A stretch of 64,000 bases of DNA from Lasiodiplodia sp. COLG20. Its lineage: Eukaryota; Ascomycota; Dothideomycetes; Botryosphaeriales; Botryosphaeriaceae. The position numbers and the translations under genes were made by a program. The notes beneath the pieces are model-generated. The model made no database searches, had not been told where the DNA came from, and worked only from the letters and a program-made list of their open reading frames with translations. Shown one piece after another: positions 11,414-24,209 of the stretch; within the stretch, counting starts at the first letter, position 1, and the number at the start of each line of letters is the position of its first letter. The DNA lies in NCBI GenBank assembly GCA_009801085.1, contig VNWV01000001.1, positions 248,001 through 312,000 of the forward strand, written 5' to 3'.

Positions 11414-12519
11414 GGTGGACCGGCGGATCAGAAGGCTGCCGAGATGTGATTGACGGGATATGGCGCAGACGCGAGGTCGTGGGAGGGCGACAAAGCAGTT
11501 TATGAGGGGCTTTCAGCAATGGATTGAGCTGAGAGTGACCTCATCTGGCAGGCACGCCCACTGCGTCATTGCTCGATCGGGGCGCACACCATACTGCATC
11601 TGGGGCTGCGAATACAGCTCATTGGCGTCGTGCAGGCGGCCAGACGACGCGGCCTGTCGTGCTTCTCCAAATGCAGGCGTGCTAGAAGGCAGGATGCAGG
11701 CTTTCTTTGCGCCCATGACGCAGTCGAGCATAGTGGGATCATCGGGCTTGGTTGGGGTTCCCCACAGTGTGGCGGGAAGATTGCGCACCGCCACTCGCCC
11801 ACAGTCGGCAGGTTTGCCCACCAGAGCCTGTGCAGATCCAGATCGCCGACGGGCGGGGACCCAGACGCCGCCCACGTCTCGCCAACGCCCGCTGCAGCGC
11901 CCCGGCCCAGCCCTCGGGGCGGCTACCCTCTCAGGACATGCTGCTTGTGCGTACGGGAGCGCAGTGGAGGCGGCGGCGGAGCTCGGGGGAGCATCGGTCG
12001 GGGCGCGGGCACAGGGGCGGTCGCAGCTGCTGCAGGTGCATGTGTGACTCGCATGCCAATAATACACTCAACTCCAGCCCAGTCTCACCACCTCCACCAG
12101 GGCCCCGCTCAAGCCAGTCCTGATGCCGGCGCGGCGACGGCAGCTTCCAGCGAACAAGCATCTCGCATTTGCGAGCCGCAATCGAGCCGCAGCCACTCCG
12201 CGCGGCTTGGCCATCCAGACCCGATGGATTTTCGCTCGCCGCGCCCAGACGCCGTGCCTCCCGGCGCACCCGTCCCTCCCGATGACATCTAACGACTCCC
12301 CAGCCCCAACTTCTCCCACTCTCTTCCCCTCCGATCCCAGCCCGCGCCGAAAACGTCCGTCCGGCCATCTCTGCTCCATGCGACTCCGCTGCTAACCCCA
12401 ACCGCCCCGACCGAGCAACCTCACCTGACTGCTCGCCGCGTCCGATCTGCAGCCTCTGCGCCCGCCTCACTTTCGCTCCGCTCCCCCTACGCTCCTTCCC
12501 TCCTTTCGAAGAACCCACC
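11414..12519. other. Bidirectional promoter region between dehydrin-like and 12520 genes
   Basis: The 1.1-kb GC-rich spacer separates two divergent starts. Long open frames exist on both strands (up to 261 codons), but they overlap each other, are Arg/Ala/Pro-rich with no domain, and run into the flanking gene, so they look like chance frames. From about 12,400 the plus strand becomes CT-rich, typical of a fungal core promoter and 5' leader. Confidence 0.5.
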
Positions 12520-13162
12520 ATGGCGTTTCGCGAGCGCGTCAAGCGGGTCCTGAGCCGCAACTCGTCCGCCAAGTCGACCTCGACCTCGTCCACCCTCTCC
12601 AAGAACAACTCGAAGAGCGACAGCTCCGTCTGGTACCAGCCAGGGGAGCCGCTGCCCACGCCCAAGTACCGCCGCCCTGTCGCAAAAGAGCACAAGGAGA
12701 AGCTCGAGGCCTTCAACTTCGAGAAGGCCTGGCGTCGGCGGAGCGACCAGAGCCTCTACTCGCCCATGGGCAGCCGCTACCCCAGCCGGAGGAACAGCTT
12801 GACGAGCCGCAAGAGCATGAACGCCCCGCGCAGGCAGGTCATCGAGGACATCAACGACGCGGGAGATGTCGCCAATGGTACGTCGCGCTCCGGCTCTGAG
12901 AGCGTTGACGCCTCGTCGCCCTCGTCGACGGACTCCTGATGCTGAGACTCCTTCAGTCGGCGTTACCCCGCAGCAGCGCACCACACGTGAGAACACACGA
13001 CTCAAGTCGGTGGCCATGCGCTCCGAGCAGGGCTCCGATCCTTCGTCGACCAGCTCGCGGCCGCACACGGGCACCACCAGCAACGGCAGCACTTTCACCC
13101 AACACGAGCTCAACCTTGCCCTGAAACGGTCAAACATCGAGATCCCGCCTTCTGCATCGTAA
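12520..13162 (+). CDS. Conserved basic Ser-rich fungal protein, function unknown
   Basis: Two exons, 12520-12877 and 12957-13162, encode 187 aa; the 79-nt intron has a GTACGT donor, a TGCTGAGA branch-like site and a CTTCAG acceptor. The N-terminus MAFRERVKRVLSRNSS is basic and could be an amphipathic membrane or mitochondrial contact, followed by a Ser/Thr tract. The middle contains VWYQPGEPLPTPKYRRP, then KEHKEKLEAFNFEKAWRRRS and SPMGSRYPSRRNS, a motif order seen in hypothetical proteins of many Pezizomycotina. RRNS and SRKS motifs are potential basophilic-kinase sites. The second exon is polar with no domain. Reading through the intron would end the protein at 139 aa instead. Confidence 0.72.
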
Positions 13163-14550
13163 TTGTCTGGGTCGCGGTTATCGACTTTCCCAGATTCCCT
13201 TTTTTGACTATTCGCTCTAAAACGTGCCGGGCCCTCTTCGCTACCGCTCTTGCACGTTCCCTTTTTCCTGGACACCTTTGGATCATCTGGCTTCGGCGTT
13301 TCTCCTGCTTAACTGCACCGATCCACGCAGATCACGTCTATACGTTCAACGCAAGCATGCATTTACATATACGGTTGGGATTCATCATCACACATACGGA
13401 AGACTACAAGGCGCAAACACGGATGGATCTGCATCATCATCATCATCATCAATTGGCAAATGGGCATCACTTGGATCTTCATTTTCGCATCGCTTTGGAT
13501 GCTTTGTTCATTTCTGTACATTTTTCGTTTTTTCTCCCTTTGTTTGTTCCCTTGGTTCCGGAGTTGACGGGTAGAGATCATCTGACTTGTTCCGCATGTC
13601 ACCTTAGACGCTCACACACACACACACACATACTTCGTCTAAAAAGCCACAGCATTAGACTAGACGAAAGACAAAGGAGGAGGCGCAGCCAATTAGAAAT
13701 GCGCTTGAGACACCAGCGCGCACCTCCAAAAGCTTCTACACAACCAGGCTTCCCCTGATATCGTTGGTTTGTTGGTCTAATTGACTCGTGTAGTAGCGGT
13801 CGACTTAGTCGTGACGTAGGTCGTTGGGACCCGGCGTTTTGCATCGAGACACGTGCTTCTCTCACCACCACACAGCTCCTCCTCCACCACAATCCTGTTT
13901 TCATTTCCATCCGTTCCAACAAAATTCCAGACCACAATCGCCCCCCGGGTGGGTCTCTCTTTGTTCCACACAAACAGGGCAAGTTTTTTTTTTAGTCTCG
14001 GTGTTTGCGTCGCTCCGCGCGCCCGGACCGACACCGCTCTCGCTCGCCCTATGCTATGTTTTATGTTTCACAGACACGCGCGTCACACCATCATTTCTAC
14101 CCGGTGCGGCAGCCGATAGTGGTGGCCTGAATCGAATAGTAGGCACGATGACATGAGACAAAAAACGGCTGTTCGTCCCACGGATGGTTTTTCCCGTCTC
14201 CAAGTCATCTCCAAGGCGTCTGCCTTGGCCTCTTCTCAAGATGAGGCGAGATGTGTGGATGCATGTGCATGTGTTACATGACGGGGACACGGCACGGCAA
14301 TAACAGCACAGCGGCAGGGGCGGCGGCGGCGGGATCTCCATCGCACGCACTCGGCTCACTTGCGCAAAACCCGAGTGAGCTTCTCTTCTTCTTTTTACGC
14401 TTATTTCTACAGGGTCTGATCTGCACACAGCTACTATTGCAGGATCGACTGCCTGTCCAGTGAGGATGTCGGAGAAGGATGCCGCGGATGCAGGGGCTGC
14501 TCGGGAAGTTTTGTGAGTGGGTGATGGTTTTTTGGTGTATGTGTGCCGTG

Positions 14551-14598
<48 letters not shown>

Positions 14599-16229
14599 AT
14601 ATGCGTGCTGTGTCGGTCGGCGCCGAATGCGTACACAATAGGTTAGGTCGGGGAGATCGGGAAGAGGGGGGGGAGAGAGGGGGAGGGGGGAATAAGGTGG
14701 CGGGCGTGGCGTTGCGGGCCGACATGCGACGAATCATGGGACTGGGCGCTTGTAGGTACGTACCTAACCTTTGGTTTGTCTTAGCTATTTCGAAATTTTT
14801 CTTTGGGACGGTGGAGTGGGGCTTGGGGGAATAGGGGTAGCGACTCTGCCTTCTCTTATTTCGTCCTCTACTCTTTCTTGATGTAGTTAGTCGATGCGCG
14901 ATTACCGCTTCGGGTAACAAAAGAGAAAAGCGATCCGCGTGTGTGTGCAGTTCTGTCCGCTCTGCGGACTAAAGTATGCCGTGCAGCATGCGTGACGTAG
15001 GAAGAAGCGGCGGGAATAAAGAAAAAGCAAATCATAAAAATGAGGCATAAAAAGAAGCTCAATGTTCGGCCTCGCGTAGTGATTGGATACCAGAAGTCTG
15101 GTCAGAGAGAAAGCAAAAAAGGCTAACGATCCCGTCAGAGAGGGTCCAGGGAAAGCCTAGGCTGTCAGACTGGTGGCTGACGTATGAGCGGGATGGGGGG
15201 TAGAAAGCTAGGGTACGGGGCTGGTGCCGCACCGACTGGTCGGGGTCGTGGGGGTGGGGGGGTTGCAGTTGCGGTTCCGGCGGCTCGGGTCTCTCGTCAT
15301 GCAGCCGCTAATTTTTTTTGACAGTCTCTCTGTCAGTGGTTGGGTGGCAGGTGTCGTAGAAGCGAATTTTGTTTGGTAATGGTGGGCTTGGTGGTGAGGG
15401 CTGGCTGCGTTAGGCTGTGCGTTGGCGTCCTGCAGCGGGAAGGGAACGCGGGGTCGGGGTCGGGTTCGCGGCACGGCGCTTCTGGGTGACGCGCTGCTGC
15501 TAGGTGCTTGCTGACGGCGTGGATGCAGGTGTAGCTTTGGCGTTGCAGTGTCGGCGGGCGGGGATCAGGGATCAGAGAAAAAGCTTTTTTTGAGGGCCGA
15601 AGGATTGTGCATGGGGTGTACGGACTTTGGTTCTTTGACAGTTTTTGGACGGGGGTGTGATCCGTCAAATTTGCTATTGCTACCGCTCCTTTATTTTTTG
15701 TTTATTTTCTATCTGACTGGCCGGGCAGCTCTTGAAGCCAAGAAGTGTGATTGGCGCTGAGTGATGTACAACAGGAACTGTCAGACGGACGCCAGTAACG
15801 GTACCACGAACTCAAAAGTGACGTCCTGGCTGACCGGGGTGCTGCAACAGCGATGCAAGTGCACACCGCGTCTGTTCAGCGCCGCTATTGAGCTGAGGCA
15901 TATGTGGAGAGAAGTATCAGCGAAGTGAAGGGAATAGTGAGGGAAAAAGAGCAGGCCGGGTCCGACAGTGATATTTCTTGACCTCCACCACTTGTGTAGC
16001 TTAAATACATCCCATGCTATTTATTTTCCTGGTTCGTGTATGGATCCCGTACAGCAATATCTGACTGGAGAGCTTACCAGGAACATGATAGCGATGTTTT
16101 TCTTGTGGAGAGAATTATGCCGGAGGATGGATTTCGTGGAGGCGGCACAGCTAGGAGTGAAATGGGAGAGTATGACCGAGTCTGAATAGGAAATGTTCTG
16201 AAATACCGTTAGCTTTGAGGGCCTCTTAC
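13163..16229. other. Long intergenic region with microsatellites
   Basis: About 3 kb without a supportable gene. It contains a CACACA run near 13,612-13,630, the (GT)22 tract listed separately, homopurine stretches near 14,660-14,700 and several CT-rich blocks. The longest open frame (minus strand, 288 codons) is a product of the dinucleotide tract and low-complexity sequence, so it was not called. Confidence 0.5.
14553..14596. repeat. (GT)22 microsatellite
   Basis: Forty-four bases of uninterrupted GT on the plus strand. Such tracts are hypervariable and would make a useful strain marker; they also create the spurious His/Thr-rich frame on the opposite strand. Confidence 0.97.
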
Positions 16230-16345
16230 CCTGAAAGTTTCGCCATCAGCCGCAGGTGCCTCGTCTGGCTTGGACTCCTGCGGCTTCTTCGCGTCGGTCA
16301 TGTCTGCAGCGGCGGCTGGAGCGCCAGCAGTAGTACCTGGCGGGG
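16230..16345 (-). other. Possible isolated coding exon (unassigned)
   Basis: On the minus strand a 116-nt segment bounded by an acceptor-like CACAATTAG and a donor AGG|GTAAGA is open and GC-richer than its surroundings. It encodes an Ala/Pro-rich stretch and then MTDAKKPQESKPDEAPAA; the Met is at 16301. The presumed intron downstream has a good GCTAAC branch site. Continuation exons could be drawn in two frames (acceptors near 16,190) but neither gives a convincing protein. It may be the surviving exon of a small gene or of a decayed one. No function can be suggested. Confidence 0.3.
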
Positions 16346-19300
16346 CTAATTGTGAGGATAGGTAGAATAGTTTCCTAAGGAGATTTGAGAGAGCGCCTTC
16401 CTATGGCACTTTAAGAAAGTAGAAGCTATCGCTGACGCGAACAGCGGGTGTAGATATAGTAAGAACTGCAGATACATAGACAGTTCTGAATTACTTTTGG
16501 AAAGCCGATAGCCTATAAGAGAGTTTGTTGATGTTATGGAAGCTACAGCGAGTGAGGACGGTAATATATGCGTTTCTTTTCTTTACAACGTGGCCCTCTG
16601 TTATCAGATGTAATGATATCAGATGTAACAAGATTATGCTACATAGGGATATCGGAAAACCGTTGAATCCGACACCAGGCTTCGATTTGCTAAATATGAT
16701 GAAACAACTCCACAAATGGTGCCACGGCACGAATAAGAGTTGCCGCTCCTTTCATCCAAACTTTGAATTACCACAGTCCATCGTTAAAGCTTTCCTTGGA
16801 TGGACGAATTTATGAAGACACTGCATTACGCAATATAGCGCTCTAACTGTTACCCGTGGTTTCTAGCTTCCATATTCCGCACCAGTGGATGGTTCCACAA
16901 CTGCAGTCTTTAGAATATCAGTGAACATTGGTCTACAAACGGCGCTTTGACTTCACGTAGGTTCAGGTACCCGAGATGTTCCGACTCCGCTTAGACCCTC
17001 TTCCCAACTTGCGCTTTTCCGTAAATAGATAACGGCCAGCGAAGGAAGAAAAGCCCCAACGTGAATATGTGTCTGCGCAATCAAAGCTTTGTAAAAAAAA
17101 AAAAAAAAAAAACCTTTTACATCAAGGCGCAGCTACTTACACAGACTCCTCCACTCCAAGAAGCTTCGTTTCACACAAGACATAGGAAAGGTAGAATGTG
17201 GTTCAAAGTATTTCCAGCGGTGAGCACAGTCCGATCATCTTTACCGTGCTGCAGCTTCATTGCTGCCTCGACTCAAATCTCCCGGGGCTCTTATTGAAGC
17301 TTATCCAATAGTCAAGCAATTAAATACCATTAATGTTTAGCTTCTGCGAGCGATGACGTGCAGCGCATTTGTTACTTGGAAAGCGTTGGATCCAGCAAAG
17401 GTGGGAGTGGATGTGATAGTAGAGCCCCATAGCGGAGGGATACCTGGCTAGGCAACTACTGCTCGAGTAAACCGTAATCTATCAATATCGATTACCAACT
17501 AAAAACTCTCTACTTACGTAATACCTGACTATTAAGGTGCTCGAAAAAATTCTATCCTGCTTGTTAAAGCCCCACCTCCGACATCCAAGGTCGCCGCGGC
17601 GAACTCAGCGTCGAAGTGGCCCGTTACAGCTCGTTCTTTCAGGAGTAACAGTTTCGTTGAAGTTTGAGTAGGCAAGGCTAATCCTATGGCTTTGGGTTTA
17701 GGTTGCATGCCCGAGAGGATTAACCAGCTGCACGTGTGTGTAAAGACTAAAGAGTACTGATGACTGGAGCAACGTGGAATCAAACAGGTCTATCGCAGTA
17801 AATTTATTTTGGAACCACGTAACGTCTTTGGTAAGGAAATGCGTTGAACAGTAAGAAAGTTATCCAAGTGTCTTCACATACCTTTATTGAAGTCCGAAGA
17901 AAATCCACGACTTTCGTTTTAGATCTTCGTTAGCTAGCACGATCCCTCGGAAAGTATGATAAGTTAACCCTCCAAGAGGCGTGGCGACCTGCAGAGATCC
18001 TGTGCACTCAGAAGTAGGACTCAGTCCACATAGGCCTACGATTCTGCGTAGATTCCATGTGCGGCGTTTCTCATTTCACAACATTACCTGGGCTCCACCA
18101 GCCTTTCCGTGAGCCAGTTCATTCTTTGTGGAAAACGCAATACTTCTCTAAGATATTCCCAGATCCTTTCCACGGAAAGTTGCGAGCGTCTCTGGTGGGT
18201 CGATGTCCCAGAGTGGCGCCCAGCCAAAGCGTTGGTGGAGGCAGAACGCCTGGATGGACTCGCCAGTTGAGTCGTCTACAGAGATGCCAGAAGATGGAGT
18301 TAACTCGTGCTAAGAATGTGGGCTCGGAGAAATGAAGAAGAATGGACTGGGTGGTGGGGAGAAAACAACAGGGCTCATGGTCTATGGTAGCGACGTTGAA
18401 CGTTGGTAAGAAGGAGCTTGTGTATGACTGCCTCGGCATTCTAGCGTTAAATAATAAGTCATCATGAGGTGTGTGGATTTCTCACTGCGAGTGCGTTGAG
18501 ATTTGGGAGGGGGATGGAAAGTCTTATAAAATGACCCTGTGGAATCAGCGTGACAGGGTCGTAGGGGAAGAACACTAAAGCGACCAAAAGAATTATGCGC
18601 CAAAGACAAAAGCAGGCTGCACCTGTGGCTGGTCGCACTGATCAATGAGTAAAGATGTCCATATGTATTTGATTGTAGGGGAAGCGAGCAGCATTCTGGA
18701 GGGAAAGCTGCGAAGTAATGTGCGAAGATACTACTACTCTGTTTGCTCGTGAGGAACTGCATAATCCAATTCTCATTAGCAATAAAAAGCCTATCCAGGC
18801 GACGTCACCGGGATATTCCTTGGCTGGATCCAATGGAAAAAGATTGTGGCGAAGTAACGAGCAAGTAACACTGGCACAAAAGATTGCGTTCTCATGAGCG
18901 ACACGGGTCGATAGAAATTCAGAAACGCGGCAGCACCCCACCAGGAATCCAACAGTGGAGCGAGCTACAGTTTTCTAATTTTCCATCCCATGCATGCGCA
19001 CCACGCACGCTGTACCGCTTCCGGTATCGTGAGTTGATCTGTGCGTGCGGTTGAGAGCGAAGGAATGTGATCACAAAGTAGGGGTGCTGTAGTGGACCCT
19101 TACCCAATGCCTACTCCACCCCGCATTCTTGTGCAAAGGGCGCGACGGTAAGCATCCAATCTGACAGGAAAATTTTTCTTGATTCTGACGCGGTGATATG
19201 CTCTGTGGAAGTAAGGGAACAGTATGTGCGGGAAGCCAGTTGTATGGACCGTTGAGTTTTGCATCAGACTGACAGTGACCCATGACTTTGCAAAAAAGTT

Positions 19301-22300
19301 GTGAGGAAACATTGCAGTCCGAAGATAAAAGATGGTAGAAGAACAGAATGATGAAACGGTTTCATTCGACACTTGACAGTTGAATTGTTCGGTATCGTTG
19401 GAGGTGGATGAGGATACTTCCCTGCAGAACGACCATCACTCATATCTGACCAAAAAAAACTTTACCTTTGCACTGGGGCCGAGTGACGGCTGAGGCTGAG
19501 GCTATGCGTGGATAACCCCGAATGTCCTCAGAAAATCCCCGATTGGTACGGGGGAGCTATTGATACGGTGGTTCTCGCGGGACCCTTCATCACAAGCGTA
19601 CGCCAAGTGGGATACCTTATTTTGAGCACGGCAAAAACGTCAGGCGTAGGAAGAACCAGAACATTCTTGCAGAACCCTGAAATACTTGCCGAGCCTGATG
19701 AATGTTCAACTAACGGCGTTTTCCATGTTGGATTGGTACGCAAATCCTGACAGAGGCGGGTATAATGCGTCAGAGAGGGCTGTGCTACGGAAATTGCAGA
19801 GCGGAGATGATTACGAGCCTAAGATGGATTGCTAGTCTGCGTGAGCTAAGAAACGCATTATTAGAAGCTGAACCGTAGCGCTGATGTCGTAGTACGGGTA
19901 AGTCAGGGTGCAAGTGGTCTGCTAGAGCAACGGAACATTGTGGCGTTTGAAAGTAAATAAAGAATGATAGCTTCCAGGAGATTCCGAAAGCCACGTATAT
20001 TATTGAAGGCGCATTTAGAGGTGTGATATAGCTGCGGGATATACCGAACTATAAACTTGCCATTACTTAGCTATAGAGTGTCTCTAGCGGAGAAGTAGTC
20101 GTGAGCTGAGAGCAATAGCACTGCAGCGGACGGGAGCTAAATGCTGACAAATTTGCCCGGTCTATTCGTCCGACCTATCAGACAGTGCACTACCAACTGA
20201 GGCAACTATAGCGCAACCGGCCTTCAACTGAGAAAGCTTCGTTGAGTCCCTAACCCAGATTTTTGCAGATAAACGTGGGTAAAAAGGCCCTTTCCGCGAG
20301 GAATGCTCTACTCCTTGACTCCTTGAAAGAAACGTCCTACAACTCACGATAGGAACGTGGCCGCGATCTTCAGGGCAATTGCCTGTCAACGTAGGGAAGG
20401 GCCGAAGGGGGCACGTGGATGAGCAGGAGGACAGAGTGCATGCAGCACATGCAAACAGCAGGCTGATGGGTGGGAGCGAGGGTGATGAGCTAAGAGCGGA
20501 GGATTGAGATCTTGGGTTTCACGTGCGTACAGTGCGTCATGGTGCTGCTTCACGTGCCGAGATCTCTCGTATGCACAAAACCACGCAAGAACCAGACGTT
20601 GTCCACTCACCGTCGCCGTATCCATGCCACGGGAGCCTCAGGTATCCCAATACCACGGGCTGCAGTCAACTTCGTCTTCTTCATCGCGCAAACTGCAAGT
20701 AGAGGTACGATCTGCGCGCGAGTCTCCACCATGACGCGCAAGCCCGGGTGGTTTTCGCGCGCACACCTCATCGATGATCCTCCTGCAGAGGAATCCAAAG
20801 CATCATCGTCTTGGCATGACGCGGGAGGCAGCGTGGGAAGCTTGTCCATGTCCGCCCACGAGCTCCCATGTGGGTGATCCTTCATCCTCTAGCGTGCTTC
20901 TTTGTCCTTCGCCTTATCTGCGCGGCCATCACGGGCGAAAGACCCTCATTGTCAGCCACAAGCGTCGGGCCACTCGCCTCGAACAAAGGATCGGCCTCCC
21001 CGAGTCAGAGGATTGCGAGTTGGAGGGGCCCATGGCTGCGGGCCGCTTCCATAGAAAGGCCGTCTTGGCCCTTTTGCGGTCCCAGCGGAGGGGAGAGTGG
21101 TAGCTTCGGGCTTCTTCCTCCTTTCGTGGGCCGTGGTTGCGGTTCACTTGGACGAGAAGGGATAGGTGTGGAGGTGGGATTATGTGGGGTTGACTGGCGG
21201 CGGGAAGACAAAGTAGAGTTTCTCGGGCAAACGGTGGAGCTATGGCGCGGTGGCTTGTTCGCATTCATCCAGGGTCGAGGGTCCTGCTCTGCCTAGATCT
21301 CTCAGTGCTGGAGAATACCGGGAGGAGGGCAGCAAAGATGGGTCATCACAGCAATTAGCACGGGGCTCGGCCAGCGGATCACGACAGGGATAGAGAGTAG
21401 GCTCCATCGGCACGCTTGGCTCTGGGGGCTCTTTGCCATCGTTAATGTGGACCATTCCATAGCGGGCTCTAACGTACCAGACGGGAGAACAGAGAGCCGT
21501 TCACAGGCCTTTGACGGAGGAAACACCATGCTGACGGGCCAATCAATTGGGGCTTACGGCATTAGCGGCGGCGCGAGCTGGTTTCGTGCAGGGCAGATTC
21601 CTTTACCAGCCCCCACGACGAGCTGTTATCTTTGGACAATGGGCCCCGTTGGATGGAGGCCTTATGGGAAGAGCCGGGGAGTTATCGTAACGCGTGTACC
21701 ACCGGTGTCGAGAGGCCGGCCGTTTGCGGTGGTGGTGGTCAAAGGCCGCGCGGTACTCCGTAGAGAGCCGTTGCGATTGTTGGTGAGTCGGGATAGCGGT
21801 TGTGGTCTTGACCGCCGGTCAATGCCTCGCGACGGCGTGATTTGAGAGTGACTGCTTGCGGTTGCACACTCACATGACTTTCCAAGATGCGACGGATCAG
21901 CAGGAGCGGTGAGTCGCAGGAAGATGCAGGCTGGTCTGTATCTGCAGATACCCGGCCAAGGAGGGCGCAGCGAGGCTCCCGGAGCCTGGACGAATGTGCT
22001 TACCCGCTGCCCGATGCAAGCAAGCCTCAATCTCGCATCGGCTTGCCGCACATCTGATGCAGCGTTGGACGGGGCTAACCTTGCGGGAGGTGCACCGGAC
22101 AGCAGAGCCGATGCAGCAGGCAGCAAACGCGGCACGGATTGCCAATGCATATTGATGAGTACGAGATGTGAGCAGTCAAAGTTTTTCCCTCGGCATTGCG
22201 GGCGAGCAGTCGAGAGATTGGCCCCTTGCGGGCCGGGGCAGTGGCGAAGCTTCGCGGGCGGAAAAAAAAGCTCGCTGCTGTGCTTGCTGCAAGACACGGC

Positions 22301-24033
22301 GCTGTGGCCAGCTCGGTCGATCAGCCGAAAGGCTTCTGCATCATGTGTGTTGAGCAGAGAAAAGCCCCAACGTCCCGAAGGGGATGTCTGAGGGAGCTCT
22401 GGGGGGAAATGAGGGCGGAATGCCATGCCCGATGCGGCGGGGATGGTTTTCTGGGCTCGAAATCGCGTCTAATGCCGTGCAACAGTGGGCGTTGAGATGC
22501 TTGCCGTCGTCGAGGTGGATTGGGCGACTGACGCCTCAGTGACGCGCCCGAAGAGGGAAGGACAGGTGCCATTGGTGCGATTGCGGGATGCGACGCATGA
22601 ACCGGCGGTTGAGCTGACCTGCTTGTGAGCGTCAGACGCTGCTCACGGCGGCGATGGCGCGTCCCGGGGCATTGGAGCACTGTGTGGGACCGAGGCCTTA
22701 TCAAGCTCGGGGTGCAACCTGGAGGGCGTTTCATGGTGGGCTGGAGAGTTGCAGCTGGAGATCGACTTCTCAGTCGATCAGCCGACATCCAGACGCGGCT
22801 TGGCAGGGCCTCGCGCGCCCGGTGGTACGAGCTGGCGGCCAGACGCGCCGTGGCAGATGATGCTTATGAAGGGACGCGAGCTGGAGAGCCACGGTTTTAG
22901 CTTTCGGCGAAGTGCGGAGGAGCGTTGACAGCTGCAAATACCCGTCGGCAACCCGGGCTAGCTGGCGCCGCATGCAGGGGCCAGAGCAGAGCAGAGCAGA
23001 GCATCTCAGATGCCCTCCCACGCCCCACCGCGCACCACCGGCCAACACCGGCCAACACCGCGCCGGCACCAGCACCCGCCGCCGCCGCCAAGCCAGCCCC
23101 AGTGACAGGCAGCCGGCCAGCAGCAGCAGCCCAGCGCCCGCGCCGCCCCGGGCCTCCGTCCGCGGCCCCCGCCCGCTGCCCCCGCCGCCGCCGCGCGCGT
23201 GTCTCGCGCCAGATCATGCATTCTTGCCGGCTGTGCGCCCCCAGCGCGAAACATCCAAAACACCGCGACTGCCGAAGCTGCCGGGCAGTGGTTCGCGTCG
23301 CTTGCCGCGGTGGCCAGTGCAATTTGCCAGCAGCTGCGGTGCGACCATTTCCCAAAGCGGCCTCCCTCTCTAGGGTCCGCCGCATCGAGCACCCACCCAC
23401 CACGGTTGCTGCGATTCGCGCCTTGGACGCTTCGGGGTAGTGCGCGCGGCCATTGGCTGTGACGAATCTTGTACAGCAGCACAGCAGCCTTGGCGCCGTT
23501 TGGTCGAGAGTGCCATTCCAGTGCCTGCTTGCGCGACGGCGGAATGGCCTGGGCCGGTGTGGGGTGCAGAGCGTTGGCTTGCTGCGAGTAATAACCCGAT
23601 GGCTGCATATCAGACTCCAGGCAGGGCGCCTCCCGGCCCTAGCCCAGCACGGTACCCTACCTCAGCTGTGCCTTAACCTTATCCCATTTCCAGCAACACC
23701 TGGGAGCGGGTGCGCCGTTGCTGCTGCGAAAAGTGGCGCCAGAAGCCAAGGTCTCATTCCATAAAAGGGTTGCAGCGACTCGCTCTCGCACAAATTCTTC
23801 GTCCGGATTCGCGGGCGCGCCCAGCTGACGATCCTGCAAGGTCTGAGTGCCTGAAGACTAGTTAATACCTCGACGCTGCCCCAGCCTTCGACGGGGCTTC
23901 CACTGCTCTTCGACCTGTTCCTGGGCCCCCTTGCAGCTCCCTCGTTGGGAGTGCGCCACCCACGAAGAGCCGTTTGGCCACCATTCCAACGCCCTTCGCA
24001 AGTCGCGTACACAGTCGCGCGCCAGCTGCAACC
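16346..24033. other. Very long gene-poor region upstream of the BrlA-like gene
   Basis: Nearly 7.7 kb with no supportable coding exon. The part to about 20.3 kb is mixed-composition sequence with only short frames and could be old, decayed repeat DNA, although no terminal repeats were found. A 20-nt poly-A run lies at 17093-17112. From about 20.4 kb to 24.0 kb the sequence is GC-rich with overlapping chance frames on both strands, and it ends in the probable leader of the BrlA-like gene. An extended regulatory region would suit a developmental regulator, but no specific sites are claimed. Confidence 0.5.
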
Positions 24034-24209
24034 ATGTACCACCCCGGTGAGTAGTCGCAATGACTTCAACGTTCAAAAGCTCCACCCGGCCCCTGGCTGC
24101 CTGGCCCTTACGTGTCTCTCCCCTCTCCTTATATCATCATAATTATCCTCGCTTCCAAACGGCATAGCCATCATTCCTGCCAGATGTTGATCACCACGAG
24201 CGAGGCTGA
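24034..24209 (+). promoter_or_regulatory. Putative spliced 5' leader with a 12-codon uORF overlapping the BrlA-like start
   Basis: An ATG at 24034 begins MYHP and runs into a good donor, CCCCG|GTGAGT, at 24047. An acceptor, CCTGCCAG, falls exactly before the main ATG at 24184. If this 137-nt intron is removed, the upstream frame continues across the main ATG out of frame and stops at TGA 24207-24209, giving a 12-residue uORF that overlaps the annotated start. Aspergillus nidulans brlA-beta has a leader uORF that represses translation, so a comparable device is plausible. The splice is inferred from signals only; no RNA evidence is available. Confidence 0.4.

Noticed and set aside
12487..13275. 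262-codon minus-strand frame opposite the 12.5-kb gene
   Set aside because: Antisense shadow of a GC-biased coding region; the plus-strand model has a proper intron and conserved motifs.
14054..14920. 288-codon minus-strand frame with His/Thr repeats
   Set aside because: It is produced by the (GT)22 microsatellite and neighbouring low-complexity sequence.
17093..17112. Poly-A run as the tail of a SINE or LINE
   Set aside because: No RNA polymerase III boxes, reverse-transcriptase sequence or flanking target duplication could be found beside it.
20140..20215. tRNA-like sequence on the minus strand (D-arm-like CAGTTGGTAGTGC and CTGATAG)
   Set aside because: The acceptor and anticodon stems do not pair and no T-arm is present; at best a relic.
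21662..22426. 254-codon minus-strand frame in the region upstream of the BrlA-like gene
   Set aside because: No domain, biased composition, and equally long frames overlap on the other strand.
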